Shown here: in pieces, positions 8,693 through 17,888 of the stretch
How the letters are laid out: the number at the start of each line of letters is the position of its first letter
Numbering within the stretch: position 1 is the stretch's first letter
Assembly (NCBI RefSeq): GCF_000013885.1
Contig: NC_007964.1
Location: forward strand, 2,590,001-2,654,000
Direction of reading: 5' to 3'
Source: Nitrobacter hamburgensis X14
GTDB taxonomy: Bacteria > Pseudomonadota > Alphaproteobacteria > Rhizobiales > Xanthobacteraceae
Length of the DNA: 64,000 bases
Notes under the pieces: model-generated
What the model saw: only the letters and a program-made list of their open reading frames with translations
Told to the model about the DNA's origin: nothing
Database searches by the model: none
Made by a program: the position numbers and the translations under genes

Positions 8693-10060
8693 ATGTCGTA
8701 CCGTTCCAGTCAGTATGCCGAGTATCCGCAACATCAGGCGCATGATCACGGTCGACGTCCTTCCCGTCAGGCCAGTTCGGTCGCCCTGTCATCAGGGGTG
8801 AAGGAAACCCGGCAAAGCTTCACCATTGCCCATGCCGGCAGGCAGGTCCGTTTCGGCCCCGTGGTGTTCTGGATCGCCGTCGGAACCGTCACGCTGCTCG
8901 GGGTCTGGTCCGCGGCGACCGCGACCTACTTCGCCTTCCGCGACGATGTGCTGACACGGCTCATCTCGCGCCAGGCCGACATGCAATACGCCTATGAAGA
9001 CCGCATCGCCGAATTGCGCGCGCGTGTCGATCGCACCACCAGCCGACAATTGCTCGATCAGGAACAGTTCGACAGAAAGCTTGAAGAGATCGTGCGCCGT
9101 CAGACGGTGCTTGAATCCCACGCAGCCGCCCTGAAGGCCCTGCCCGACGTTACCGTAACCGGGTCGATCAACGGGTCGGCCAGGAAGATCGGGAACACCG
9201 CCGATGCAAGCTCGTCGGGACCCGCAAAACCCTCCCCGATCAACGATACCGCCGTCTTGGTGACGCCGCCCGATCGCGAAGCCCGCCTTGCCCCCCATAA
9301 GCCGGCCAATGCCCACCCGCGGCCTGCCCGGTTCGCGAAAGCCGCAGGCCCGGTCAATCAACTGACGCAGCTTGAGTCGTCGCTCAATCGGGTCGAGAGC
9401 CGCCAGATCGCCGAGCTGAATTCGGTCGAGGATCGCATGGAATCCCGCGTGCGCCGGATGCGCGGAGTCTTCTCCGATCTCGGACTTAAGATGACGAAGA
9501 TGGAAGCCGGAACGCCGCGTCCCGGCACGGGCGGCCCCTATGTGCCGGTCAAGTTGCGGCCCGATGCCGGCCCGTTCGAGCGCCAGCTCAACCGCGTCAA
9601 TCTGACCCGGGCGCAGATCGACCGGCTGAATCACGCGCTCGCCCAGGTTCCCTATCGCAAACCGGTGGTTGGCGAGGTCGAATTCTCTTCCGGATTCGGC
9701 GTGCGGGTCGATCCTTTCGTCGGGCGGCCGGCGATGCACACCGGCCTCGATTTCCGCGCGGCGATGGGCGACCCCGTACGCGCGACGGCGAACGGAAAGG
9801 TCGTCTCCGCGGGTTGGGCGGGCGGCTACGGACGGATGGTCGAGATCGATCATGGTAACGGCCTGTCGACCCGCTACGGGCACCTCTCCGCGATCGACGT
9901 GAAGGTCGGCCAATCCATCAAGATCGGGCAAGTCGTCGGCGAAGTCGGTTCGACCGGTCGTTCGACGGGTCCTCATCTGCACTACGAAACACGGATCGAC
10001 GGGGACGCCGTCGATCCCCAGAAATTTCTTCGAGCCGGCACACGTCTGAACGCTGGCTAG
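8693..10060 (+). CDS. M23 family metallopeptidase with membrane anchor and coiled coil
   Basis: A 455-residue inner-membrane protein. A cytoplasmic tail precedes one membrane span (VVFWIAVGTVTLLGVWSAA, near residues 60-80). A coiled-coil region with many Glu/Arg/Gln follows, then a C-terminal M23 domain with MHTGLDFR, YGHLSAIDV and GPHLHYETR supplying the zinc ligands. Such proteins are murein endopeptidases or EnvC/NlpD-like activators in cell separation. I chose ATG 8693 over the in-frame GTG at 8687 because GGGAG lies five bases before it. A CtrA-like TTAACCAT half-site at 8618-8625 precedes the gene. Confidence 0.88.
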   Translation: MSYRSSQYAEYPQHQAHDHGRRPSRQASSVALSSGVKETRQSFTIAHAGRQVRFGPVVFWIAVGTVTLLGVWSAATATYFAFRDDVLTRLISRQADMQYAYEDRIAELRARVDRTTSRQLLDQEQFDRKLEEIVRRQTVLESHAAALKALPDVTVTGSINGSARKIGNTADASSSGPAKPSPINDTAVLVTPPDREARLAPHKPANAHPRPARFAKAAGPVNQLTQLESSLNRVESRQIAELNSVEDRMESRVRRMRGVFSDLGLKMTKMEAGTPRPGTGGPYVPVKLRPDAGPFERQLNRVNLTRAQIDRLNHALAQVPYRKPVVGEVEFSSGFGVRVDPFVGRPAMHTGLDFRAAMGDPVRATANGKVVSAGWAGGYGRMVEIDHGNGLSTRYGHLSAIDVKVGQSIKIGQVVGEVGSTGRSTGPHLHYETRIDGDAVDPQKFLRAGTRLNAG

Positions 10061-10262
10061 AAGTTCCTGAGCCACAATCGTTTCCGCGCAGCCGGCGTGG
10101 GCGATCTTGCGACTTAGCCTTTGTGCACCGTGCGATTGATTCGCGCCAACCGTTACCATTTTTGCTTGCAGATTCGACGCGCGATGTGCCTATCGCGGAA
10201 ACCATTTGCCGCATAATGACTTGATCTGGTGTCATCTGTCGTCGCGGAAAAAGGAATTGACC

Positions 10263-10436
10263 ATGTCCGACCGAATCGCCGAATGCACCGAACGGATTGA
10301 TGCAAAGATTAGCAAGGCGGTCGCAGAGGCGATCGGCGTGCGGTTGCGAATCGATGTCCGACCCGAGGAGACGAAGCTACCCGTCCAACTCCAGCTTCTG
10401 CTGAATCAACTGCGTTCGCAGGATAACGATACCTGA
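10263..10436 (+). CDS. Small hypothetical protein, 57 residues
   Basis: The start ATG is preceded by AAAAAGGA, a good ribosome site seven bases away. The product MSDRIAECTERIDAKISKA is followed by a segment ending VQLQLLLNQLRSQDNDT. It looks helical and charged, with no signal peptide or membrane span. I do not recognise the family. It sits between the M23 peptidase gene and the ABC-F gene on the same strand with its own spacer of about 200 bases. Confidence 0.55.
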   Translation: MSDRIAECTERIDAKISKAVAEAIGVRLRIDVRPEETKLPVQLQLLLNQLRSQDNDT

Positions 10437-10574
10437 GAGCTTTCACGCACAGTTTCCGTTTCCGGCACTTCAAACTGATCGTGAGCCCGATCGCCGACCT
10501 CGTCGGAGGCTTTCCTACCATCAATCCAACCACAAACAGGTTGCGTTTCGCTGGCACAGCGGTGAAAAGCCAGC

Positions 10575-12452
10575 ATGCTATCCATCACCGATATTTCGAT
10601 CCGCATCGCCGGACGGCTACTGATCGACCATAGCTCCGTACAGATCGTGCCCGGCGCGCGCGTCGGCTTTGTCGGCCGCAACGGCGTCGGTAAATCGACG
10701 CTGTTCCATGCGATCCGCGGTGAACTCCCGACGGAAACGGGCACCATCGCCATCCCGCCGCGCTGGCGCGTCGGCAGCCTTGCACAGGAAGCTCCCGACG
10801 GCCCCGAGAGCCTGGTCGAGGTGGTGCTCAAAGCCGACCTCGAACGCCACGCGCTGCTATGCGAAGCCGAAACGGCCCACGACCCGCACCGCATCGCGGA
10901 AATCCAGACGCGTCTGGTCGATATCGATGCCCATTCCGCTCCGGCGCGTGCGGCGTCGATCCTGAGCGGCCTCGGATTCTCGGCCGCAGATCAGGCCCGC
11001 CCCTGTTCGGAATTCTCAGGCGGCTGGCGCATGCGCGTTGCGCTCGCGGCGACCCTCTTTGCCGCACCCGATCTGCTGCTGCTCGACGAGCCGACCAACT
11101 ACCTCGACCTCGAAGGCACGCTCTGGCTGGAGGATCACCTCGCGACCTATCCGCGCACGGTCATCGTCATCAGTCATGACCGCGATCTGCTCGACACATC
11201 CGTCGATCAGATTCTGCACCTCGATCGCGGCAAGCTGTCGCTCTACAAGGGCGCCTATTCCTCCTTCGAAGACCAGCGCGCCACCCGCGAGATGCTCGAC
11301 GCCAAGCACGCCAGGCGGCAGGCCGATGAACGCAAGCGGCTCCAGGACTTCGTCGATCGCTTCAAGGCCAAGGCCTCGAAGGCGCGCCAGGCGCAGTCAC
11401 GCGTGAAGATGCTCGAACGCATGAAGCCCGTGACCGCGCTGGTCACGCAGGACGTGCGTGAGATTTCTTTCCCCGTGCCTGAAAAGCTGCTGTCGCCGCC
11501 GATCATCGCCGTTGACGAGGCGGTCGTGGGTTACGACCCCGACCTGCCGGTGCTCAAAGGCGTGACCTTGCGGATCGACGAAGACGACCGCATCGCCTTG
11601 CTCGGTGCCAACGGCAACGGCAAGTCCACCCTCGTCAAACTGCTTGCCGGAAAGCTGCAACCGTTTGCGGGCAAGGTGGTGCGCGCCGACAAATTGTCGA
11701 TCGGCTATTTCGCCCAGCATCAGACCGATGAACTGGACCTCGACGGCTCGCCCTACGATCATGTGCGCCGGTTGATGCTGGGTGCGCCGGAAACGAAAAT
11801 TCGCGCCCGCGTCGGCGCCATCGGCTTTTCCGGCAAGGCGGGCGACACCCTCGTGAGAAGCCTGTCGGGCGGCGAAAAAGCGCGTCTTCTGCTCGGGCTT
11901 GCGACATTCTACGCGCCGAACATGATCATTCTCGACGAGCCGACCAACCATCTCGATATCGACAGCCGCGCCGTGCTTGCCGAAGCCATCAACGAATTTC
12001 CGGGCGCTGTCATCATGGTCTCGCACGATCGCTACCTGATCGAAGCCTGCGCCGACCAGCTATGGGTGGTCGCGGACCGGACCGTCACACCTTACGATGG
12101 CGACCTCGACGATTATCGCCGCGCGGTTCTGTCGGCGCGCGGCCTGCGCACAAGCGCCCGCGATCGTGGATCCAGTGAACGCGACAACGGCCGCGACAAG
12201 CCTCAACGCACCAAGACGGAAAAGCGTGTGCCGCTGAAGCAGAAGATCGCGAACGCCGAGGCGGAGATCGAGCGAATCACGGGTATCATCGCAAAAATCG
12301 ATGTCGCCCTCGCCTTGCCGGATCTGTTCAAGCGCGATCCCAAACAGGCCGCGCAACTCAGCAAGGCGCGCGCCAGCGCCGCGAACGCCCTGCAAAGCGC
12401 CGAAGAAAGATGGCTGGAGGCCAGCGCGTCATACGAAGAAGCACCAGGCTAA
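10575..12452 (+). CDS. ABC-F family ATPase (Uup/YheS-like)
   Basis: A 625-residue protein with two ABC ATPase domains and no membrane segments, so an ABC-F protein acting on ribosomes or nucleic acid rather than a transporter. Walker A motifs are GRNGVGKST (residues 34-42) and GANGNGKST (about 345-353). Signature loops are FSGGWRMRVALA and LSGGEKARLLLG, and the Walker B sites are LLLLDEPTNYLD and IILDEPTNHLD. The linker between domains is rich in Arg/Lys (KARQAQSRVKMLERM), as in this family. A charged C-terminal extension looks like the Uup-type coiled coil. A repeat element starts immediately after the stop. Confidence 0.93.
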   Translation: MLSITDISIRIAGRLLIDHSSVQIVPGARVGFVGRNGVGKSTLFHAIRGELPTETGTIAIPPRWRVGSLAQEAPDGPESLVEVVLKADLERHALLCEAETAHDPHRIAEIQTRLVDIDAHSAPARAASILSGLGFSAADQARPCSEFSGGWRMRVALAATLFAAPDLLLLDEPTNYLDLEGTLWLEDHLATYPRTVIVISHDRDLLDTSVDQILHLDRGKLSLYKGAYSSFEDQRATREMLDAKHARRQADERKRLQDFVDRFKAKASKARQAQSRVKMLERMKPVTALVTQDVREISFPVPEKLLSPPIIAVDEAVVGYDPDLPVLKGVTLRIDEDDRIALLGANGNGKSTLVKLLAGKLQPFAGKVVRADKLSIGYFAQHQTDELDLDGSPYDHVRRLMLGAPETKIRARVGAIGFSGKAGDTLVRSLSGGEKARLLLGLATFYAPNMIILDEPTNHLDIDSRAVLAEAINEFPGAVIMVSHDRYLIEACADQLWVVADRTVTPYDGDLDDYRRAVLSARGLRTSARDRGSSERDNGRDKPQRTKTEKRVPLKQKIANAEAEIERITGIIAKIDVALALPDLFKRDPKQAAQLSKARASAANALQSAEERWLEASASYEEAPG

Positions 12453-12579
12453 AGCCTTTCCGAGCGAAGCATGTCCTCGGGCTTGACCCGAGGACATGTA
12501 AGGGTTCGCGTGAAGAAAACGCGTCAGATCAAAGTCATAAAGCCCCGCTTCTGATTCCATCAGAAGCGGAAAGGCTCTG
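12453..12579. repeat. Dispersed repeat, copy A (of three in this window)
   Basis: This element begins on the base after the ABC-F stop codon. Its reverse complement matches the copies at 27424-27527 and 33730-33857. Shared landmarks are GAGCCTTTCCGCTTCTGA, the hairpin around CGCTTCTGATGGAATCAGAA, GACGCGTTTTCTTCACGCGA, and here a second hairpin with GTCCTCGGG / CCCGAGGAC. It lies tail-to-tail between two genes, so the hairpins could end transcription from both sides. Confidence 0.85.
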
Positions 12580-12592
12580 AGTCGCCGCGAAT

Positions 12593-13174
12593 TCAGCTTG
12601 CCGCGCGATGCTTCTTTTTCACCCGCCGCTCCGGCTTCGGCGGCGCAACCGGTTCGGGCGCTCTTTCGATCGAGGACAGACGTCCCGCCGAAAAGGTGTA
12701 GATTCCGGCGTGCGGTCCCTTCAGGAACGTCAGCACCGCAACGCGCGCGCCGTGTGGATCGTTGGAGAGGCTGACATTGTCCGGCGCGCCGATGCCGCGC
12801 GTCACGTCGCATTCGGTGTGACCCAATGCCACCGTGCCCGTTGCAGGCGCCACGGACGCCGGCGTTGTCGGCCCCCCGGCAGCACCATCGGAAAGCGCAC
12901 TGGATTCACCTGCGCCGATCGGCGGCGCCATGCCCGGACAAAGGCCGTCCGCGCTGATGAGATCGTCCGGGGTCACGGGCTTGCTGGGCGTCAGGGGGGG
13001 CGTTTCAATCGAAACGTTCTTGATGAACAACCTGCCCGATCGCGAAAACCAGTTCGCATCTTTGGACAGCAGATCGGACGAAAACATGTCCGATGCGCTG
13101 CCGCAACCTGATACAAGCGGCGCGATCAAAAGCAACGACATCAAGGCCCTTCGGTGAAATCTGGGCTGTCTCAC
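12593..13174 (-). CDS. Lipoprotein of unknown function
   Basis: The N-terminus has an Arg-rich leader, a hydrophobic core and a lipobox (LLIAPLVSGC), so signal peptidase II processing and lipidation at that cysteine are predicted. The mature protein has a proline/alanine-rich middle (about residues 75-115). A C-terminal domain contains GHTECDVTRGIGAPDNV and VLTFLKGPHAGIYTFSAGRL. The last residues are strongly basic (KKKHR). I chose the GTG at 13174, which gives RQPRFHRRALMSLLL as the signal n-region; an upstream ATG at 13222 and an ATG at 13141 are alternatives. Function unknown; probably periplasmic or outer-membrane facing. Confidence 0.75.
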   Translation of the reverse strand: MRQPRFHRRALMSLLLIAPLVSGCGSASDMFSSDLLSKDANWFSRSGRLFIKNVSIETPPLTPSKPVTPDDLISADGLCPGMAPPIGAGESSALSDGAAGGPTTPASVAPATGTVALGHTECDVTRGIGAPDNVSLSNDPHGARVAVLTFLKGPHAGIYTFSAGRLSSIERAPEPVAPPKPERRVKKKHRAAS

Positions 13175-13298
13175 GATGAACTCTGTTCCCGATGGATCGT
13201 AAAAAGCCTGTCCCAACACCAATTTGAGGCACGACCATGGCTGGCCGTGAACTCGGATCAGAAAGCCTCAAATATAATTAAATTACAACCGCTGTATG

Positions 13299-13754
13299 TC
13301 ACTGGTGGCGACGCTGCCAGCGCCCCCTTTCGTCGGCCTGCCAGTAGGTCACCTCGAACCCTCGCGCCTTGCATTCGGTCCAGACAGACCGCGCGGCATC
13401 CAGCGCGATACCGTCGTCGCCATCGAACACCAGCACCAGCCGTTCGTAGGCTTCCGGGTTTTCCGGAAGCGGGGCGCTGTCGATCAGAAATCTGACGGTT
13501 GCCCGATTGGGATTGTGGCCGTCGATGGTCAGCAAGATCGGCTGCTCGCTTGCGTCCTCGATCCGCCACGTCGCATGCGGCAGAAATGCGTCATCGCGAT
13601 AGGTCCACAGATACGCATCGAGCGCATCGGCGCGCTCCTCGGAGGTTGTGTGCACGACGGCTCGCCAGCCGCGCTCAATGGTTTTTTCAAGCAGCGGCGG
13701 CAGAACGCTTTCAAGCGCCATGTTCTGCAAGTGATAGAACAGGACTTCGGTCAT
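13299..13754 (-). CDS. holC: DNA polymerase III chi subunit
   Basis: A 151-residue protein starting TEVLFYHLQNMALESVLPPLLEK, with WTYRDDAFLPHATW and FDGDDG, matching HolC. The chi subunit links the clamp loader to single-stranded DNA-binding protein. The start ATG (13754) overlaps the pepA stop by four bases (ATGA), the usual alphaproteobacterial pepA-holC arrangement. It is therefore probably translated by coupling from pepA. Confidence 0.92.
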   Translation of the reverse strand: MTEVLFYHLQNMALESVLPPLLEKTIERGWRAVVHTTSEERADALDAYLWTYRDDAFLPHATWRIEDASEQPILLTIDGHNPNRATVRFLIDSAPLPENPEAYERLVLVFDGDDGIALDAARSVWTECKARGFEVTYWQADERGRWQRRHQ

Positions 13755-15253
13755 CGTTTCGTTTCGTAATACTCCGCAACCAGCCGGTCCAGCAGGCGGA
13801 CGCCGAACCCCGATCCCCAGCTTTGGTTGATGTCGGATTTCGGAGCGCCCATCGCCGTTCCCGCGATGTCGAGATGCGCCCACGGCGTGTCGTCGACAAA
13901 CCGTTGCAAAAGTTGCGCAGCCGTGATCGAGCCGCCATAGCGGCCGCCGGTGTTCTTCATGTCGGCGAATTGCGAGTCGATCAGCTTGTCATATTCGGGC
14001 GCAAGCGGCATACGCCAGACCCGCTCGCCGGTCTCGATGCCGACCTTGGTCAAACGCTCCGACAACTGGTCGTTGTTGGAGAACAGGCCGGCGTGCTCGG
14101 TGCCGAGCGCGACCATGATGGCACCGGTCAGCGTCGCGAGATCGACCATGACCTTCGGCTTGAACTTGCGGGTGACGTACCAGAGCACGTCGGCAAGAAC
14201 GAGCCGGCCTTCCGCATCGGTGTTGATGATCTCGATAGTCTGGCCGGACATCGACGTCACGATATCGCCGGGCCGCTGCGCGTTGCCGTCGGGCATGTTC
14301 TCGACGAGACCGATCGCGCCGACGGCATTGACCTTCGCCTTGCGCGCAGCAAGCGCATGCATCAACCCGACCACGCAGGCCGCGCCGCCCATGTCGCCCT
14401 TCATCTCCTCCATGCCGCCGGCGGACTTGATCGAGATGCCGCCGGTATCGAAGCAGACGCCCTTGCCGACGAAAGCGACCGGCGGCTCGCCCTTTTTGCC
14501 GCCGTTCCAGCGCATGATCACCGTCCGGCTGGGTCGCGCCGACCCCTGCCCGACACCTAGCAGCGCGCCCATGCCGAGTTTCGTCATCGCCTTGACATCG
14601 AGGATGTCGATGCCGACCCCGACCCTGCGCAACCGGCTGGCGCGCCGCGCGAACTCCTCCGGATAGAGCACATTCGGCGGCTCGTTTACGAGATCGCGCG
14701 CGATAATGATGCCATCGACAACGTGATTATCCGGCGCGAACGCTTTCTTGGCGGCGGCAACGTCGGCGACCGCGATCGTCACGTTGGCGTGCAGCGCCGT
14801 ATCGTCGCCGTCTTTCTTCCTGGTCTTGTAGCGATCGAATTTGTAGGCGCGCAACCGGATGCCGGAGGCCAGCGACGCCGATTGATCGGGGCTCATCGCC
14901 GCCGACGGCAGTTCCGCAATCACCGTCACGGCGCCGTTATCGCCGCGAATCTTCCCGGCGAGGACGCCGCCATACTTGAGGAAGTCGCTGCCTTTGAGGG
15001 CGGACGCCTTGCCGGCGCCGACGACGATCAGGCGATCCGCCTTCAGGCCCTCCGGTGCGAGGATATCGAGCGTCGCCGCGCTTTTGCCCTTGAACTGATT
15101 GGTCGTCGTGGCTCGTTTGACGACTCCGGCCGACGCCCCGAGAGCCTTGCTCGCAGCCCGGCCGAATTTCAGCGCATCGTCGCAGAACACCACGAGTGTG
15201 CCGCGCGGAGCGGTCGAAAACGGAACAAAGCCGACCTTGACGGCGTCGATCAT
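13751..15253 (-). CDS. pepA: Leucyl aminopeptidase (M17)
   Basis: A 500-residue cytosolic aminopeptidase. The C-terminal catalytic domain has VGKGVCFDTGGISIKSAGGM, then GDMGGAACV and the M17 signature NTDAEGRLVLADVL (near residue 345), which provide the two-metal site. The N-terminal domain is the P-loop-like M17 regulatory fold. I chose ATG 15253 because GGAGGA lies about eight bases upstream and MIDAVKVGFVPF matches family starts; the longer reading frame upstream is non-coding. Transcribed with holC and divergent from lptF. Confidence 0.95.
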   Translation of the reverse strand: MIDAVKVGFVPFSTAPRGTLVVFCDDALKFGRAASKALGASAGVVKRATTTNQFKGKSAATLDILAPEGLKADRLIVVGAGKASALKGSDFLKYGGVLAGKIRGDNGAVTVIAELPSAAMSPDQSASLASGIRLRAYKFDRYKTRKKDGDDTALHANVTIAVADVAAAKKAFAPDNHVVDGIIIARDLVNEPPNVLYPEEFARRASRLRRVGVGIDILDVKAMTKLGMGALLGVGQGSARPSRTVIMRWNGGKKGEPPVAFVGKGVCFDTGGISIKSAGGMEEMKGDMGGAACVVGLMHALAARKAKVNAVGAIGLVENMPDGNAQRPGDIVTSMSGQTIEIINTDAEGRLVLADVLWYVTRKFKPKVMVDLATLTGAIMVALGTEHAGLFSNNDQLSERLTKVGIETGERVWRMPLAPEYDKLIDSQFADMKNTGGRYGGSITAAQLLQRFVDDTPWAHLDIAGTAMGAPKSDINQSWGSGFGVRLLDRLVAEYYETKR

Positions 15254-15624
15254 CAGCAAATCCTCCAGAATCAGGGGCGGCGCAGCGTCGGTATCGGGCT
15301 GGCGTGTGAAGCAGCGACTATGACCTGTCAAAGGCAACGCTGCCAAGGTCCCGCGATCCCGGATCAGCCATCCGCGGCCGTATTGGCTCAAAAACCCGCT
15401 CGGAGGCGCATTACGGTTCGGACGTCGTGGCTGCAAGGCCACATTCCCCGGAATTTAACCATAATCGATGGGCATCAGGGCTCGGCCATTTTGTTGACGG
15501 ATCAAAGGGATGGTAGTGAGGGGCGAGTCGGGTAAAAACATTGGCGGGGCATTGGGGAAGCCTCGGCCAGGATCTGGCGCTGCCGGGTGTTTTGACCTCG
15601 AGAACGGGGGGATCGTTCAGACCG

Positions 15625-16794
15625 ATGGGGTCGATCGATAAGTACATTTTCCGGACGACGCTGGCGTCGTTTGTCGTGGTTCTGGTCAGCCTGACAGGGG
15701 TGATCTGGATTACGCAGGCGTTGCGCGGCATCGACCTGATGACGAGCCAGGGTCAGACCATTCTGACGTTTCTGGGAATCACCAGCCTCGCGATCCCGGT
15801 GCTGGTGCTGATCATCTCGCCGATTGCGCTGATGATCGCAATTTCGCACACCCTCCACAAGCTTGCCACCGATTCCGAAATCATCGTGATGAACGCGGCC
15901 GGGCTGTCGCCGTTTCGACTGTTCCGGCCGTTCATCTACGCCACCGTGGTCGTGGCCTTGCTGGTGGCGTTTATCGCGGCCTATCTTGCGCCCGACGGTA
16001 TGCGCCGGCTGAAACGATGGGACGCTGAAATCACCGCCGACGTTCTGGCGAACGTTCTGCAGCCCGGCCGGTTCGCGCAACTCGATCCAAATCTGACGAT
16101 TCGTGTTCGGGAACGCCAGCCCGGCGGCCTGCTCGTTGGTATCTTCATTGACGACCGCCGCAATCCGAACGAGCGCCTCAGCATCGTCGCCGACCACGGA
16201 ACCGTGATGAAGAACGACAACGGATCGTTCCTCATTCTCGAAGACGGACACCTGGAGCGACTCGAGGCCGGCAAGCGCGAACCGAACATGGTGGCGTTCC
16301 GCCGCAATGCGTTCGACATGTCGAAATTCTCAAATCGGGGGCATGACGTCGTTTACGGCATCCGCGAGCGCTACCTCTGGGAGTTGATCGCCCCGGAGCC
16401 GACGGACCCGCTGGTTCAGCAGTTGCCCGGCCAGTTCCGCGCCGAGCTTCACGATCGCTTCACGGCACCGATCTATCCGTTTGCCTTTGCCGCACTGACC
16501 TTCGCATTCCTTGGAACACCGCGCACCACGCGTCAGAGCCGCAATTTCTCCATGGGAGCGGCGATTGTGACGGTTTTCGGCCTGCGCATGGCAGGCTTTG
16601 CGCTTTCGGTCATGGCCGTGAAGTCGCCGACCGCGCCGCTCCTGCAATATCTGCTTCTTTTCGCTGCGATCGGTGTCAGCCTGCGGGTGATCGTTGCCGG
16701 AACCGTGCTCGAACCGCCCGCCGCGTTGATGGAAGCGATCAACAGATCGAACGCACGGCTCCTCCGCCTGCTGGGGAGGCCAGCCGTCGCATGA
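15625..16794 (+). CDS. lptF: LPS export ABC transporter permease LptF
   Basis: A 389-residue inner-membrane permease. It has N-terminal membrane spans (SFVVVLVSLTGVIWITQAL; the IPVLVLIISPIALMIAI region), a large periplasmic beta-jellyroll section and C-terminal spans. It works with LptG and LptB to extract LPS. MGSIDKYIFRTTLASF is the typical start; the reading frame extends 28 codons upstream but without family similarity. The stop overlaps the lptG start by four bases. A CtrA-like TTAACCAT lies in the divergent spacer with pepA. Confidence 0.94.
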   Translation: MGSIDKYIFRTTLASFVVVLVSLTGVIWITQALRGIDLMTSQGQTILTFLGITSLAIPVLVLIISPIALMIAISHTLHKLATDSEIIVMNAAGLSPFRLFRPFIYATVVVALLVAFIAAYLAPDGMRRLKRWDAEITADVLANVLQPGRFAQLDPNLTIRVRERQPGGLLVGIFIDDRRNPNERLSIVADHGTVMKNDNGSFLILEDGHLERLEAGKREPNMVAFRRNAFDMSKFSNRGHDVVYGIRERYLWELIAPEPTDPLVQQLPGQFRAELHDRFTAPIYPFAFAALTFAFLGTPRTTRQSRNFSMGAAIVTVFGLRMAGFALSVMAVKSPTAPLLQYLLLFAAIGVSLRVIVAGTVLEPPAALMEAINRSNARLLRLLGRPAVA

Positions 16795-17888
16795 GCATGT
16801 TGACGAACACATTGGGCCGTTATTTTGCCAGCCGTTTTGTGGTGGCTGCGCTCGGCGTGTTCGCCAGCATCTTCCTGCTTCTCGTTCTCGTCGATTACAT
16901 CGAAATGGTCCGGAGGACGTCCGGACTTGCGTCGGCATCGGCAATCATGGTTGCGGAAACATCGCTTTTCAGGGTGCCGCAACTGCTTGAGAAATTGACC
17001 CCGTTTTGTGTCCTGATCGGCGCCATGACCTGCTACCTGGCCTTGTCGCGGCGGCTGGAACTGGTGGTGGCGCGCGCCGCCGGCATCTCGGCATGGCAAT
17101 TCATCTCGCCGGCACTCGCATGCGCGCTCGTGCTCGGCGTCCTCGCGACCACGGCCTACAATCCGATGTCAGCCAACCTGCGCGAATTATCCAAGAAAAT
17201 GGAGGCCGAGCTGTTCGGTAGCGTCTCGGGAGGGGGCCTGCAGGAGGCATCCGGCTTCTGGATCAATCAGGTGACGGACGATGGCCAGGCCATCATCAAC
17301 GCCGCGCGCAGCGAGCAGCAAGGCGTCCGCCTCACCGGACTCACCGTGTTCAGGTTCGATCCCGACTCCACGTTCCGGGAGCGTATCGAGGCACGCGAGG
17401 CGACCCTTGAGGACGGCCGCTGGCTATTCAAAGGCGTTCGCCGCTTTACGCTCGACAGCCCCCCGGTCGAGCAGGAGACCTTCGTCCTCCCGACCAGTCT
17501 AACGGCGGCGCAAGTTCGAAACAGTTTCTCCACCCCCGAAACCGTGTCATTTTGGCAACTACCGGGGTATATCAGGTCGTCCGAGAGTTCAGGATTCGCT
17601 ACCGCAGGCTACCGGCTGCAATACCACAAACTCATCGCACAGCCGTTTTTGCTGGCTGCAATGGTGATGCTGGCGGCCTCGGTGAGCCTCAGGTTCTTCC
17701 GCTTCGGCGGCGTGCAGAAGATGGTTTTGAGTGGCGTGGGGTCAGGCTTTCTGCTCTACGTCCTGTCCAAGGTAACCGAGGATTTGAGCAAGGCCGAGTT
17801 GATGAATCCAATCGCTGCGGCGTGGCTGCCCGTTTGCGTGGGCGGCCTCGCTGGCTTTTTGGTCTTGCTGCACCAGGAGGACGGGTAG
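16791..17888 (+). CDS. lptG: LPS export ABC transporter permease LptG
   Basis: A 365-residue YjgP/YjgQ-family permease, partner of LptF. NTLGRYFASRFVVAALGVFA begins the first span, followed by the VVARAAGISAWQFI cytoplasmic loop, a periplasmic domain and C-terminal spans (FLLAAMVMLAASVSLRFFR; VLSGVGSGFLLYVLSKV). The start codon overlaps lptF (ATGA) and the stop codon overlaps the lptD start by one base (TAGTG), so the three genes form a translationally coupled unit. Confidence 0.95.
   Translation: MSMLTNTLGRYFASRFVVAALGVFASIFLLLVLVDYIEMVRRTSGLASASAIMVAETSLFRVPQLLEKLTPFCVLIGAMTCYLALSRRLELVVARAAGISAWQFISPALACALVLGVLATTAYNPMSANLRELSKKMEAELFGSVSGGGLQEASGFWINQVTDDGQAIINAARSEQQGVRLTGLTVFRFDPDSTFRERIEAREATLEDGRWLFKGVRRFTLDSPPVEQETFVLPTSLTAAQVRNSFSTPETVSFWQLPGYIRSSESSGFATAGYRLQYHKLIAQPFLLAAMVMLAASVSLRFFRFGGVQKMVLSGVGSGFLLYVLSKVTEDLSKAELMNPIAAAWLPVCVGGLAGFLVLLHQEDG

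Noticed and set aside
8792..10159. 455-residue minus-strand open frame opposite the M23 peptidase
   Set aside because: Shadow frame with no recognisable motif; the plus-strand gene has a clear M23 site and membrane span.
17552..17887. 112-codon upstream extension of the lptD reading frame
   Set aside because: It lies inside lptG in another frame, and the GTG at 17888 overlapping the lptG stop is the natural start.
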